Below, piece after piece: positions 27,599 through 39,248 of a stretch of DNA of 64,000 bases. The DNA is from Pascua guehoae. Taxonomy: Eukaryota > Basidiomycota > Tremellomycetes > Trichosporonales > Trichosporonaceae. The DNA is taken from NCBI GenBank assembly GCA_001600415.1, contig BCJX01000004.1, positions 422,220 through 486,219 of the forward strand, read 5' to 3'. The notes below the pieces were generated by a model. The model was not told the DNA's origin and did no database searches. It saw only the letters and a list, made by a program, of their open reading frames with translations. The number at the start of each line of letters is the position of its first letter. Positions within the stretch are counted from its first letter, which is position 1. Position numbers and translations under genes: made by a program.

Positions 27599-30206
27599 AT
27601 GTCGGTACCGCGGAGGTCGTCTTCCCCACTGTCCTCGGCATCACCGTCTCCAGTGCAAGCGCCCGAGGTCAAGAGCGACACTGCCTTGACGGCACTCAAC
27701 CTCGGTGCAGCCGCCGCAGCCGCAGGGGATGCCGAGGAAGGCGATCTAGTCGGCGGCAGCAGTCCTACCACCTTGACCGACCCGCTCAGCGACAGTGAGC
27801 TCACCGAGGACGACGAGGAAGACGAGGATGCCGAGCAAGACGCAGAGGATGATGTCGAGGAAGATGCCGACGACGCCGAGGAAGCCCATGGTGAGGATGC
27901 TGCAGTGAAACTGAGCGACGAGGGCGAAGCAACTGACCGCCCAGTAGGCAAACGGTAAGTTTTGGTGTGAACACAACAGGCGCGTTGCTAGTAGCGCTGA
28001 CCATTGCTGTAGCGTCGACGCAGGTTCCCCTTCCCCCTCCCTCACCCCGCCCCCGCCATCCGACCCCCCGCGCTCCTCGGCCCTTCCTTCGTCGCCGCAC
28101 GAGAACGACCACGAGGTCATCGACGAGGACGTTGTCATGGCGGATGACGAGGCCGACGACGACGGAGAAGCTGGCGACGATGAGGCTGAACCCGAGGCCG
28201 ATAACGTGGATGATGGCGACGTCACCATGCGCGCCGAGCCCGACGCCCCGGCGGATGTGGCGGACGCTGCCGGCCAGACCGTTGCGGCCGACCACGAAGC
28301 AGAGGCAGAGGCAACAGTCGAGGTCGGCGGGGATGAGAACCATCCGGCCGAACCCGAGGCCGATGCCGAGCCCGTGGACGTCGCCGCCGCCGCTGAGGCA
28401 GACGCAGAAGCTCACGCAGAAGCAGAGGCACAGGCCGAGGCAGAAGCCGACGCTGAGGCACAAGCTCAAGCTGAAGCCGAGCCCGAAGCTGAAGCGGATG
28501 CGGATGAAGTCGAGGCAGAGGAAGCGGCGAATGGCGATGAAGAGGCGGTCGCTGAGGAGGAGGAAGAGGCAGAGGAGGCTGAAGGCAAGTCTGCTGCACT
28601 GCGTGTGGATGGCGGCTAACCCCATCAGATTCACCTGCCCCGGTCCAACACCGCCATCACGTCCACACACCACCCCCTACGCCTGCCGCGCTGCGTGCCC
28701 TGCTCGCGCTCGAAGTCAAGTTTGCCGCTCTGCGAGACCGTCTCTACGTCGAGCGCTTGGAGGAGGCCGCGCGTGAGGAGGAAATGGTCCTCAACGGTGA
28801 GAGTCGCAATTGATGCGTCTTGGTTGGCACACTCTAACACCCAGGCACCCACCCTGCACTCCTCGAGCTCAACAAGACGCTCCAGACCCGGCGCGAGAGG
28901 CTGCACGAGGTGGCATCGCGGCGTTATCGTGAGACGCTCAATGATCTTCAGGTGTGGAGAGACGTGGAGAAGAAGATTTCTTGGTCGACTTGGACAGTGA
29001 GTCGTCTCTAGCGCAAACGGCCGAGACAGCTGTGCTGACTTGTGCAGGATCAGCGAGACCAGTTGCAGTGGGACGAGTTTGAGAACACGTGGAGTAAACG
29101 ACGGAGATTGGCGCGCGAGAAGAATGAGATTGAGACACCAAAAGTTGTCCGTCCTGTTCCTCGACCTGACCGGCCGTTGAAGCCGTTCGACTGGTCGGCA
29201 GGCGCTGTCCCAACACGTCTGTCGACCGAGGACGCGCTGCACGACCTGCAGCTGATGGACGTGAGTCGCCAAGCTCCCCGCGCTGGGACGCGTGTTGACG
29301 GCAAGCTCCGCCGCCAACAACAGCAACAGCAGCAGCAGCAACAACAGCAGCAGCAGTTGCAGCAGCAGCAGCAACAGCAACAACAACAGCAGGCGTCCCG
29401 ACACGCGTCCCCGGCAATGTACGGCAACTATGCGGGGCCGTCGACGTACTCGTACCAATCGTCCCAACACCCCGCCAGCTACTTGCAAGCGGAAACAGGC
29501 GAGGACACGAAGAAACGGCACTTTGGTGGTGCCCCCGTCCGGCATGCGCGTGCTGCCCCCACTGCTGCCGCGCAGGCGCGTGCCGCAAAGGCAGCAGAGG
29601 GTGGTGCACCTCGCGCGATTGCGAGCTCGTCTGGCCCATCGCAGGCGAACGCTCTGCGCAAGGAGATGCGCCCGCCACTAGGCTTGGAGGCGTACAGCTC
29701 TGCGGCACACCCTCCACGCAAGGAACATTCTGCGGCGGCGGCAAAGACGAATGGCGATGGGAAAATGCTCAACGGACACGGCCGCCATGCTCCCGCTGCC
29801 AAGCAGCCGGGCGGGGCCTTGTCATCTGCACCACCACTCTCAAATGCAGCGCACGATGTCAAACCCACCATCGGGCCGGGCTCGGCGGCATCTTCCACGC
29901 AGCAGCAGCAACTTGGAGGTGGCGCGCCTGATCGTGCCGGCACATCGGCACGGTTCCCCGGGTTGGCAGACTACCTCTCGGGGTCGGTGACACCACCACA
30001 AAATTCATTCCAGCACCACCTGTTGAACAATTCGGTCACGTCGAGCGCTGCGGCCAAGAGTGCACCAGCACCACCGTCGCTCTCGACTGCGACCTCTTCG
30101 TCTCTCGGTGCGTTTCTCGTCTGACGGCTTTTTTTGCTGACGTTTAGGCCGCCCAGGCTTCCCACCAGCTCCCCAGCCCCAAACCGCCAGCGTACCGCGC
30201 AGTTAA
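27599..30206 (+). CDS. Sds3-family subunit of a Sin3/Rpd3 histone-deacetylase complex
   Basis: Exons 27599-27954, 28013-28584, 28629-28796, 28845-28996, 29048-30107, 30148-30206; 788 aa. The recognisable part is a coiled-coil block spread over exons 3-5: ALLALEVKFAALRDRLYVERL, EEEMVLNGTHPALLEL, RRERLHEVASRRYRETL, and WDEFENTWSKRRRLAREKNEIE. This is the Sds3/Dep1/BRMS1 pattern that bridges Sin3 and the Rpd3 deacetylase. Before it lies about 200 residues of Asp/Glu/Ala repeats (EAEAEA type); after it a Gln run of about 28 residues (29311-29393), broken once by Leu, and an Ala/Pro-rich tail. Intron 2 appears to use a GC-AG pair (AAG then GCAAGT, with GCTAAC before the acceptor). GTGAGT at 29261 with an acceptor at 29305 could remove 45 nt in frame, giving 773 aa. 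Confidence 0.85.
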
Positions 30207-30287
30207 TCCTTACAACCACCATCTAAAGCATCCGACTTTGCATGTTCTGCATGTCACACTGTTACCGCAACATTGTGCACTCTTTTT

Positions 30288-30642
30288 TTACTTGCGCTTG
30301 TTGTACTCGTTGGCGCCGATGCGGCCAGCCTCGCCGGCGGCATGGGCCTTGTCGGCCGTGTCCTGGGCCTTGCCCGCGGCGTTGCCAATGGACTCGTTGG
30401 CACTCTGCTTTGCGTCTTCGGCTTTGCGCTTGAGCTCGGCCTCGGACGGGGCGCTCGCTGCAGTGTCAGCGGGTTGTGAGCACTTTACTGATAAACTCAC
30501 TGCCGACAGCCGACTTGAGCACGTCGGCGGCGTCTCCTGCCTTGTCCTGGGCGGCGGCAGCGGCGTCGTTGACCATCTTTTGGGCGGCAGTCGCGGCCTC
30601 GGCCGCCTTCTTGGATGCCTACTGTTAGTCGGGGTGACCGCA

Positions 30643-30708
<66 letters not shown>

Positions 30709-31063
30709 GGGCTGCGGAGGGTGGGAAGGATAGGAGAGGGAAGGATAGGAGATAGGGGGTAGGTGGACTGGTTGGCACCACAAGGCGTGTCGAGGAGGGC
30801 ACGCCAATGCCGAGTGGCACACACCTGTCACGCACCCGTCGTGCGCACTCAAGAAGCACGCAAGAACGCCAGTATACTCTAGAAACACACTGCCAAAACT
30901 ACTGCGCAAGACCACGACTCACCGTGTCAGCCGCGTCCTTTACCGTCTCGCCGAGCGTCTTGGCCACGTGCGGCGTCGTGGCAAACGCGCGCACGGCGAG
31001 CGGGGCGGCGCGCGGACGCAGCATACGGGGCGAGGCGGTGCGGAGGGCGCGGACAGTGTACAT
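30288..31063 (-). CDS. Mitochondrial LEA-like small protein
   Basis: Three exons: 31063-30923, 30618-30501, 30457-30288; 142 aa. The first 35 residues are rich in Arg, Ala, Ser and Thr with no acidic residue (MYTVRALRTASPRMLRPRA... AFATTPH), a good mitochondrial presequence. The rest is Ala/Lys/Asp/Glu-rich amphipathic helix with LEA-type repeats (KTLGETVKDAADT, QDKAGDAADVLKSAV, AGKAQDTADKAHAAG). Such proteins protect membranes and enzymes during drying or freezing; the role is inferred. Intron 1 (304 nt) contains a 65-nt homopolymer (C on the coding strand). Tail-to-tail with the Sds3-family gene, 81 bp apart; divergent from the TMEM205-like gene. Confidence 0.8.
30643..30707. repeat. 65-bp uninterrupted poly(G) tract
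   Basis: Sixty-five G in a row on the plus strand, inside intron 1 of the LEA-like gene. Other single-base runs in the window are 10-18 bp. The true length is uncertain because such tracts slip in both cells and sequencers. Confidence 0.9.
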
Positions 31064-31769
31064 TGTGGGTGCGAGTGTGGTTGAGAGAGAGTAAGAGGCG
31101 ACGAGAAAATAAGACGTATAGCGTGTGTGAGCGTGAGTGGAGCTGTGAGGTGGTCTGGGGGAAGCAGGAGGGGTCGCTCTGCCTGATTTATGAATTACGC
31201 GCTGCAGCGTGATGCCGTTAGTCTGGTCTATGATGTGCATCCCACGCGTGCATGGCACGCCGTTAGCCCACACTGTACGGCGGCAAGCAGCCGTGCAAGC
31301 CCCGGTCCGAGTGACCCACTACGGGTTTGCAAAGGAAAGAAAAAAGACCGGCGTGCACAAGAGTTGCTCTCCGCGCCGCACAACAAGACGATGACATGCA
31401 AAGTGGCCATGTCGATGATGTCATGCGCCGACGACCCAAAGGCAAATCCACCATTTCTCGAGTGGCATCATCGCCAGCCAATCCCAGCCAATCCCAGCCA
31501 ATCGGGGACAATAGCTCGCAACACAGCACGGTGACGTCCTCGTTCCGGCACCCCCACCAGCCAGCAGTGCGATCCCGCATCCAAACGTGTCATCGCTCTG
31601 TTGCATTCAAACAGTCCTCAACCGCGCAACCCCACACCCGCACAACCGCACAGCACCGACTGACCCCACCCGATCCGGGCTCACCGCACCCGCACCCGCA
31701 CAAACGCATCGTCTCTGTCCATCGAAAAAAAAAAAAAACGCAACAAACAAAAGAGACATACTAGTCGAC

Positions 31770-34014
31770 ATGTCTGGCGTGCTCAACCAGGCCCTGGCGC
31801 CGTTTACGCTCAAGGGCTTCTACCTGCTCACGTGGGGGACGGCCCTGGGGACCAACGTGTGGAACTCGGTTGTGAGTGAGCGTGAGCGGCGGAGTCGAGC
31901 GGCAGTCGAGCGGCAGTCGGGGGGGGGGGGGAGAAGCCGCGACAGGCGAGCGGCAGAGTGTGGGGATGTGAAGAATCAAGCGGCGGTCGAGACGGCATTG
32001 CGTACAGCGGCGGGGAATAGATGACGACGGATCTCGGGCGTCCGAGTCGCGTCGCGAGCTGCGTGTCGAAATGGTCAGACAGACGGACCATGGTGCCCGA
32101 CGCGAGCCGTGTGTGACGGCGACACGGCCGTCGGCGCTCGATGGTCTGGAAGACGTGTCCGCGCCGCAATCTCCGAGTCGACTTTGCTTGGCCACTCGCA
32201 CCGTCTCGGCGTGGCGTGGGGCGTGGAAACCCACGCGGCGCGGGTCATGGCGGGGCCTGCCTTGGGCACATGCTGGCCATGGCGCGGTACGCGGTGAACA
32301 CGGTGAACACGGTGTACACGGTGTACACGGTGTACATGGTGTACATGGTGTACAGCCGGTGGATTGCGGGTTCTAGCTCGGACGCGCGCGCCGACCACTC
32401 GGACGCACGCGTTGGCTAGGGGGGTTGCGACGTTGCCCTGTGCTCTGGCCCCGGGGCGGGAGATTGGTACAAGGCGCGAGGTTGGTGCAAGGCCGGGAGA
32501 TTGGCGGTGGACACGGGTGGGGATAGCGTCGGACGTCGTCTTCGGCGCTGGTATCGCGACAAGACTGTATGGCGCATCCCTCGGGGCGCGACTGGGCTTA
32601 CCCGTTCGACTACCTCGTCCCCTTCCCCATCCCCATCCTCGTCCCTCCTCTCCCCCCTCCTCTGCCCCCTTCCTCCCCCTCCTCTGCCCCCTCTTCTCTC
32701 CTTCTCTCCNNNNNNNNNNNNNNNNNNNNNNNNNNNNNNNNNNNNNNNNNNNNNNNNNNNNNNNNNNNNNNNNNNNNNNNNNNNNNNNNNNNNNNNNNNN
32801 NNNNNNNNNAACCCCCGCCTCACCCCACTAACCCCCAGTCCTCCTTCAAAGCCTACTCGACCCTCACCCCCGAAACCTTCTCCCACCTCATGGCCACCAC
32901 CACACCCGCCTACCTCGCCACCACGTCGACGCTCACGGCGTCCCTCCTCGGCACGCACCTCTGGTTCCACCCGGTGCTGCTGTCGTCGCCCCTCCGCCAG
33001 CCCCACTGGTACCAGATTGAAGAGGGCGTGCAGGGCCTGCTCATCCTCGCCGCCCTCGTGCCCCAGGTCGTCAACTGGCTGCTTGTCGCGCCCGCCGCCA
33101 CGCGCGTCATGTACGAGCGCCACAGGCTCGAGCGGAGCGAGAAGGGTGCCATCGTGAGTGTCGGCGTCTTCCTCTGTGTGTGTGTGTGTGTGTGTTGGGG
33201 AACCTGCCTGTGTGGCGGGGAGCCCGGGAGAAGGTCGACTCGGATCGACTTGCAGACAGTGGCCTCAAGTTGTTGCTCGTCGTACGGCAGGCGCCGAGAG
33301 CGTTTTCCATGGGTTATGAGTTGGTGTGGCGTCGAGAATTGTGCGGTTTGTCAGCGGGCGATGGCGTAGCTGGGACAAGGTCACATCTGTGGTCCTTTCC
33401 CCCAGACACAGTGACTGCATATCACCGAGCCCCCTCGAGACTATCACGGCCAAGCGGGGACAGAGCCGCCCTCGCCAATAGATGCTCGTGCGCAAAGAGA
33501 CAGTCACATTTGCAGAGGGGGAGGGAAGGGGTAGCACAGGGGTAGAGGACGGGGGCGATGGGGGCGGCGCGCTGGGGGTAATGCAGGTAGTGAGAGAGGC
33601 GAGGGAGAGCTTCTGGATACCCCGGGGCGATTGTGAGACGAATACTCGGCGGTGTACGCTCGGTATCGCCGTCCTGCCTCGTTGAGTCCGAGCTCGTTCC
33701 GAGCTCCAGCTGGACTACATCACGTACTCCCTTGCTGCGTCTCTCGTAAACTGGCCCAGTCTTCACGGTGGCAAGGCCCGACACGCTCGAGTTGTGCGAC
33801 CTGTCCGATCGGCCCGTTGCCCTCACCCGCCGCTCGCGCCAAACGCGACCACCCACGCTGCTCCACTCACCTGACGCACCACGCTAACCCCCAGTCCTCG
33901 CAGGCCATTACCGAGGTCAACCAGCGCTTCCAGCGCCTCCACGGCCTCTCGTCTGCGCTCAACTCGGTCGCCTTGGTGGCGCTCGTCGGCCTCGGCCTTG
34001 CCGTGAGCATGTAA
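31770..34014 (+). CDS. TMEM205-like four-helix membrane protein
   Basis: Three exons: 31770-31871, 32839-33153, 33895-34014; 178 aa. Exon 1 gives the hallmark FYLLTWGTALGTNVWNSV. Exon 2 carries FKAYSTL and two further membrane helices ending LLVAPAATRVMYERHRLE. Exon 3 gives FQRLHGLSSALNSVALVALVG. This order is that of the TMEM205 (DUF4149) family. In fungi its role is not established; mitochondrial or secretory membranes are both possible. Intron 1 is unusually long (967 nt as assembled) and holds a 9-bp GGTGTACAC satellite (32290-32355) and the 100-N gap, so an extra exon cannot be excluded, although the exons join in frame without one. Intron 2 is 741 nt. Confidence 0.85.
32710..32809. other. 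Assembly gap, 100 N
   Basis: Exactly 100 N, the customary placeholder for a gap of unknown length. It is flanked on the left by a C/T-rich low-complexity tract (CCCTCCTCTGCCCC repeats), which probably caused the break. It lies within intron 1 of the TMEM205-like gene. Confidence 0.98.
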
Positions 34015-34086
34015 CCGATGCCCACGCACACGACAGAACCGAACCGTAGGCGTAACCATAAGCGTAGACAACATGGCAGTTCATGA

Positions 34087-34205
34087 ATGAGCATTATCGG
34101 ACCGCATCAGACGGCATCATAAGACACCACTATTGGACCGCATCAGGCAGCATTATCGGACCGCAGACAGCATCATCGGACCGCTAGCACATCAGACAGC
34201 ATCAT
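34087..34205. repeat. Degenerate tandem repeat near the 3' ends
   Basis: Four to five imperfect copies of a unit like GCATCAGACAGCATTATCGG / ACC, between the convergent 3' ends of the TMEM205-like and MARVEL-like genes. No coding sense. Confidence 0.6.
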
Positions 34206-34344
34206 CTAGATACCATCATCACAGGCGTGGCCGCATGAGCACGGCTCGCGACAGGCTTCAAGTACAGTGGCATGTAGCAAAACAGGGCGGATAGTGGGGC
34301 GGATGGCGGACAGCTACAGTACAGTAGTCTTTAGCAGCAGCCGT

Positions 34345-35792
34345 CTAGTGGTAGCCGTATCCCGGCTGCTGCGGTGGGTACTGCTGCTGCTGCGGGGGAG
34401 GGGAAAAAGTCTGCGGGGGCAGTTGCGGCGCAGGCGTATACGTCTGCGGGGGGAGTTGCGGTGGGGGAGGGGAAAAGGTCTGCTGGGGGAGTTGCGGGGG
34501 CGGTGCCGTATAGGTCTGCTGCAGTGGAGGCGCATACTGCTGAGCCGGAGGAGCGTACGGCTGCTGCTGCTGCGCAGGGAGCGGTGCGGCATACGCCTGT
34601 GGCGGAGACGTGTACACTGGAGCAGGCTGCGGGAATGCCTGGGGTGCAGGGGTGTGCACCGCAGGCGGTGGTGTATTCGCAATGACCGAGGCGCGAACTT
34701 CATCATCTTGACAGTCAGCTTGATGTTTCTTGCTCTAGTGCTGCCATGCAGGAGTCGCATAGGCACCACCACCACCACCACCACCCGCTCCCCAGCGAGG
34801 GTTGCTAGTCTCACAGGGGTCATTGTATGCCATCTGTAAAGTGAGGCTTGGCTGGGGCGGTGCGCCAGGCATGTCGCCGTCGAATGCACCATAGACGTCG
34901 ACGCTAGGGCGGGCCATTGCGCTCTGCGGCTGGTTCTGGAGGCGCGCAGCGCTGTTGGAGCCGTAAGGGGTCTGCACGCGCCCTGCACCGCTGAATCCAC
35001 CAGAGTTGGCGCCGTTTCCGCCCATGGCACTCGTGTCGCCGACCTCGTGCTTGTCTGCAAAGACATCGTCGTCGTCGGCAGCAACAGTCGCGTACGGGTC
35101 CTCCTCGGCGGGGGTGAACGCCGACTCGCGGTTGCGCGGATGTTGGCGGTCGGCACGGAATGCAAGGGCAGACACGCCCGCGAGGCCGACCCACGTGCCA
35201 AAGGCGAGCCAGCAAAAGACGCTGCTTGCACGCTTGGTCCGGCACCAGCCGCCCAGCCCATTCTTAAAGTCGTCGCCGAGGTCGGCGTGCGGGTCGTCGT
35301 CGGGGTTCTTGCATCCCTGCGTCGTCAGCTACGTCCACGGCCACGGTTGAAGGCTGAGGCGAGCTCACCTTTGCAGCCCACGCGCTGATGGTAATGATCA
35401 ACGTGCCGAGGATCATGAGAATGCCGCCAAACGCGTGCAGGATAAACGTCGAGCGCGGCTGGGCGAGAAACTGCGCCACACGCTGTCCCTTGTCCCACCT
35501 GAGGATCAGCGGCGGCTTGTAGGAAAACACCAGTGACACGTACCGGTCATAGATAAGCGGGAGTGCGAGCAGTAGGGCGGCGAGGGTGAACGATAGCAGT
35601 AGCAGGACTATGCTAAAGCCAGTGCCTCCAGCTTGGAGCGTGAGCACGGTCAGACAGAAGCCGCACCTCGATACAAATCACAAACTCACTGACGCCAAAC
35701 CATTTGGCTTGGAAGCCCGCTGTTGCTCCCAACGTGCAGATGGCGAGGAATGTAAGGAACAGGTTGACGCCATACAGCACAATGCTACGCAT
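34345..35792 (-). CDS. MARVEL-like four-TM protein with in-frame TAG before a Pro/Gln tail
   Basis: Exons 35792-35690, 35631-35369 and 35316 onward. Four hydrophobic helices: VLYGVNLFLTFLAICTLGAT, FSIVLLLLSFTLAALLLALP, FILHAFGGILMILGTLIIT, and SSVFCWLAFGTWVGLAGVSALA after GGWCRTKRA; this spacing suits MARVEL-type proteins of fungal plasma membranes. A disordered Gly/Ser/Asn tail follows to a TAG at 34735-34737 (315 aa). The same frame stays open for another 130 codons to 34345, with repeated Pro/Gln motifs such as LPPQTYTPAPQ and TFSPPPQ, so the tail looks coding. A 48-nt intron (donor in the GGT run before the TAG, acceptor CATCAAG) would join them in frame. The start is uncertain: the frame extends upstream without ATG, and the first ATG (35807) is out of frame. 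Confidence 0.7.
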
Positions 35793-36625
35793 CGATAGAC
35801 TGCGCTCATCGAGAGAGCGCGAGTGCACCTCGGTGTTGCGTAGGCTTTGCAGCGACCTTTCACGGTTGAAGGCGCCCGTGAGCTTGGACGTCCCCGAGGA
35901 CAATGTCGACTTGAGCTTGTCCACTGCTTTGTCAGTCTGTGCTCTGCAGGGGCGAGCCGAGTGGCGGGTCGCGCGGCGGCTCCCGGCAGAGTGCAGTCGC
36001 AACGGCGGAGCACCTCTACAACACACTCACTGGTCGGTAGTTCTGGTTAAAAGGACGAGTGCCCAGTCTTCACACAGTGGTAAGAGGGGTCAAGCGTGTG
36101 TGCGTGGCAAGTTGTGGAGTGCGAGACGCAAGTGGCTGAGGGTGTAAACAATGGGTTGGTGGTGGTGATGGAGGACGGTGTGATGTGTGGATTCAAAAAC
36201 GTACGCCAAGGAATATGTAGATGGCTTTTGGGGAGTAGAGTAGAGTAGAGTTGGTGTCGACGTCGACCTTGTACGCAGCAGCGTCGGAGTAGAGTGGAGT
36301 GGAGAATGGGGAGAGTGCGGCGGTGCTGATAGGAGATTGAGGCGGTGAAAGAGGGCGAAGTGCAAGTGGAATGTTTGTAAATGACAGAGAGAGGGCTGGA
36401 CACTCAGGACGCAGCAGTCTCGCAGTTGGCCAAGCACCCCCGCACCCTTTGCACACCTTGTTTCCCTGCCCTGCACTGCCATTGTCGTCACTCCACACTT
36501 CTGAATGCCCAAAGCCCAGATTCCCGCCCCAGGGAAACCAGCGAGGGAACCAGGCGGAGTCAAATTCAAAAAAAAAACAACGTCCGCAGCCGAAAATGAC
36601 CAAAAAGAAGCCGCGTGTCTTACTA

Positions 36626-36650
36626 CCACGTGGCATATATCACGTGATAT
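36626..36650. promoter_or_regulatory. Pair of CACGTG palindromes
   Basis: CCACGTGG at 36626-36633 and the 14-bp palindrome ATATCACGTGATAT at 36637-36650, with centres 14 bp apart, in the divergent spacer between the MARVEL-like and hexosaminidase genes. CACGTG is the core bound by bHLH factors of the Cbf1/Pho4/SREBP kind; function here is inferred from sequence only. Confidence 0.5.
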
Positions 36651-37186
36651 GGACCCTGAAAGTCCAATGGGCGCGTCTGGTATGACAACATTGCCCAGCC
36701 ACCATAGCGACAATCGCACCATCAAGCCGGCAGGCAGGCCTTGCAGAGCAACAGGCATCAAGCAACGACGAACAGCAGCGAGTGAGCAACGCTACACGTG
36801 TACAGCAGCCGCGGCAGACATTGCTGTATCTCTCCCTGCGATATTTCAGTGCGTGGTTATCATGGGGGACGATGCAGGCGTTTCATCACGCGCACCTGAA
36901 CGCAGATCAGCACGCGGCCAAGACGCCGATCGCAAGCTAATCAGACTGGCGTGACCAGGACAAGCGCGAGCGACACACACCCGTGTGCATCTTGGCTCTG
37001 CAACATCATCTTGACGCGTCGCACCACGCGCCACTCTTCACCACCTCTTAACAGAGCAGTAAGTCTTCCTGACGGTCCACCTCTATGCACCAATCTAAAC
37101 TGCCAGTGTCCTCTAGGGAGGCACCTCTGGACCAAGAGACACCGCGCCGCACCACTGTCGTCTCGGCCATCCGAGCACATCCCATC

Positions 37187-39189
37187 ATGGCGTTCTCACT
37201 TGTCGTACCGCTCCTCGCGGGGCTGACACTCTTCCACCTCCGGGCCTCTGCCACGGCGACGGGCTCGAGCAAGCTCAACGTCCTCCCCCTCCCGACCAAG
37301 CACAGTATCGGCGACACGGTCGTGTGCCTCAGCCCCGACTTTGGAGTCACGTTTGCCAACGGCAACACGCCCAGTGACCTCGAGGACGCCGCATCGCGGA
37401 TGGTCGCAAGCATTCACAAGAGCACGCACCGGTACCTCTCTCCCGCGCGCGGGGCCGAGTTCTTCGACGGCAACGGCGGCGGGTGCACCAACGAAATCAC
37501 AAAGCTCGTGCTCTCCATCGCCGGGGACGGGTCGATCCTGAGCCATGCGACGCGGCCGGCCGAGGAGCGTCCAAAGGCGGAAGCGTACAAGCTCTCTGTA
37601 CCCACCAAGGGCGTCGCGCATGCCACGGCCGACACGGCTCTCGGCGGGTTCCGCGCGCTCACGACGTTTGAGAACCTCTGGTTCAAGATTGAGGCCGACG
37701 TTGCCTCCCCAACCATCCTGGACGGGGACAAGCAGAAGCCCCTTGGAAGCTCTGCCGCGGCCCAGACGAGGGCATACGCCCCATTTTCCCCGTACGAGAT
37801 TGACGATGCGCCGAGCTTTGGCTGGCGTGCCATCCTGCTCGACACGTCGAGGCACTACTTTGGCGTCGAGAGCATTCTCAAGACGCTCGACACGATGGCG
37901 TCCGTCAAGCTCAACACCTTCCACTGGTGCGTGCTCGTGGTTGCCTCGTCCTGACCTCTAGGCACTTGACAGACTCCAACTCGTGGCCGCTCGAGCTGTC
38001 TGCATTTCCCGACCTCGCAGCCAAGGGCGCCGAGGGTGTGGGCAGCACCTATACCGAGGACCAAGTACGCCACATTGTGCAGTACGCGGGCGAGCGGGGC
38101 ATCGACGTCGTGATTGAGATTGACACGCCGGGGCACACGGGCGCCATCGGAGAGGCGTACCCAGAGCATATTGCCTGCATGCACAAGAGCCCATGGCAGG
38201 GCTATGCTCACCAGGCGCCCACGGGCCAGCTGCGCTTTGCCGACAATGCCACTGCAGACTTTACCGCCGCGATTTTCTCAGACATCATGCGCCTCACAAA
38301 GAGCAGCTACTTTGGCACCGGCGGCGACGAGATTAACACAAAGTGCATGGTACGCCCGCCCGGCTTTTTCCCTGGACTGACCTTGAGCTCGAGGACGGAC
38401 CGACCCAGGAAAAGCTACAGGAAAATGGATGGACGCTCAACGACGCCCTCAACGCCTTTACCGAGCGCACGCACAAGGCGCTGCTAGACGCTGGCCGCAC
38501 GCCGGTCGTCTGGCAGGAAATGGTAAGTAAACTCGAGTCTCGGTGTAGCTCAACGCGCCAGGTGCTCGATCACGCAAGTACTGCTCTCAGCGACGACACT
38601 GTTGTGCACGTGTGGGTGAACAGCCGCGACGTGCGCGCCATCCTCGACAAGGGATACCGCATGGTCCACGCCGCAGCCGACTACTTTTACCTTGTGAGTG
38701 TGGGCAGCTGCGTGGGCAGCTGCGTGAGGCCGCTACCTACAGAGCATGCACTGACGGCATACCAGGACTGCGGACAGGGCCAGTGGATGGCAAACAACGG
38801 CGGCGGCAACAGCTGGTGCGACCCCTTCAAGTCTTGGGCACGCATCTATAGCTTTGACCCGTACGCCAGCGTCACAGAGGCGCAACGCGACCTCGTGCTC
38901 GGGGGACAGGTCTTGTTGTGGGCAGAGCAGACCGACGAGACAAACTTGGAAACAACGCTGTGGCCGCGCGCCGCCGCCGTCGCCGAGCTGTTCTGGACGG
39001 GCGCACCGCCCAGTGGTTATCCTCGCAGTGCAGTCGAGGCCATGCCGCGCATGCACGACACGCGCTACCGCATGGTGGACTGCGGCGTGCGCGCCGTGCC
39101 GCTCCAGCCAATGTGGTGTGCACTGCGTCCTGGTGAGTGGGTCTCAGCTTGGTCAGCGCTGACGCAAAGGCCAGTGCAATCTGGCGTGA
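37187..39189 (+). CDS. Secreted beta-N-acetylhexosaminidase (GH20)
   Basis: Six exons: 37187-37926, 37962-38349, 38388-38522, 38562-38693, 38766-39132, 39170-39189; 593 aa. It removes terminal N-acetylglucosamine or -galactosamine from chito-oligosaccharides and glycans. The start chosen gives a signal peptide ([20 protein letters not shown]); an in-frame ATG 102 nt upstream would bury it. Domains: an N-terminal GH20b-like part, then the barrel with [44 protein letters not shown], the catalytic Asp-Glu pair in GTGGDEIN (residues 369-370), TPVVWQEM, and [25 protein letters not shown]. It ends CALRPGQCNLA, the usual close for this family. It may recycle the fungus's own chitin or digest external chitin. 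Tail-to-tail with RDS3. Confidence 0.93.
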
Positions 39190-39248
39190 GCGCCGATAGT
39201 GTCATTGTACACGCTGCAGAGTCGGCCACATGCATTCTTCTACTTGTA

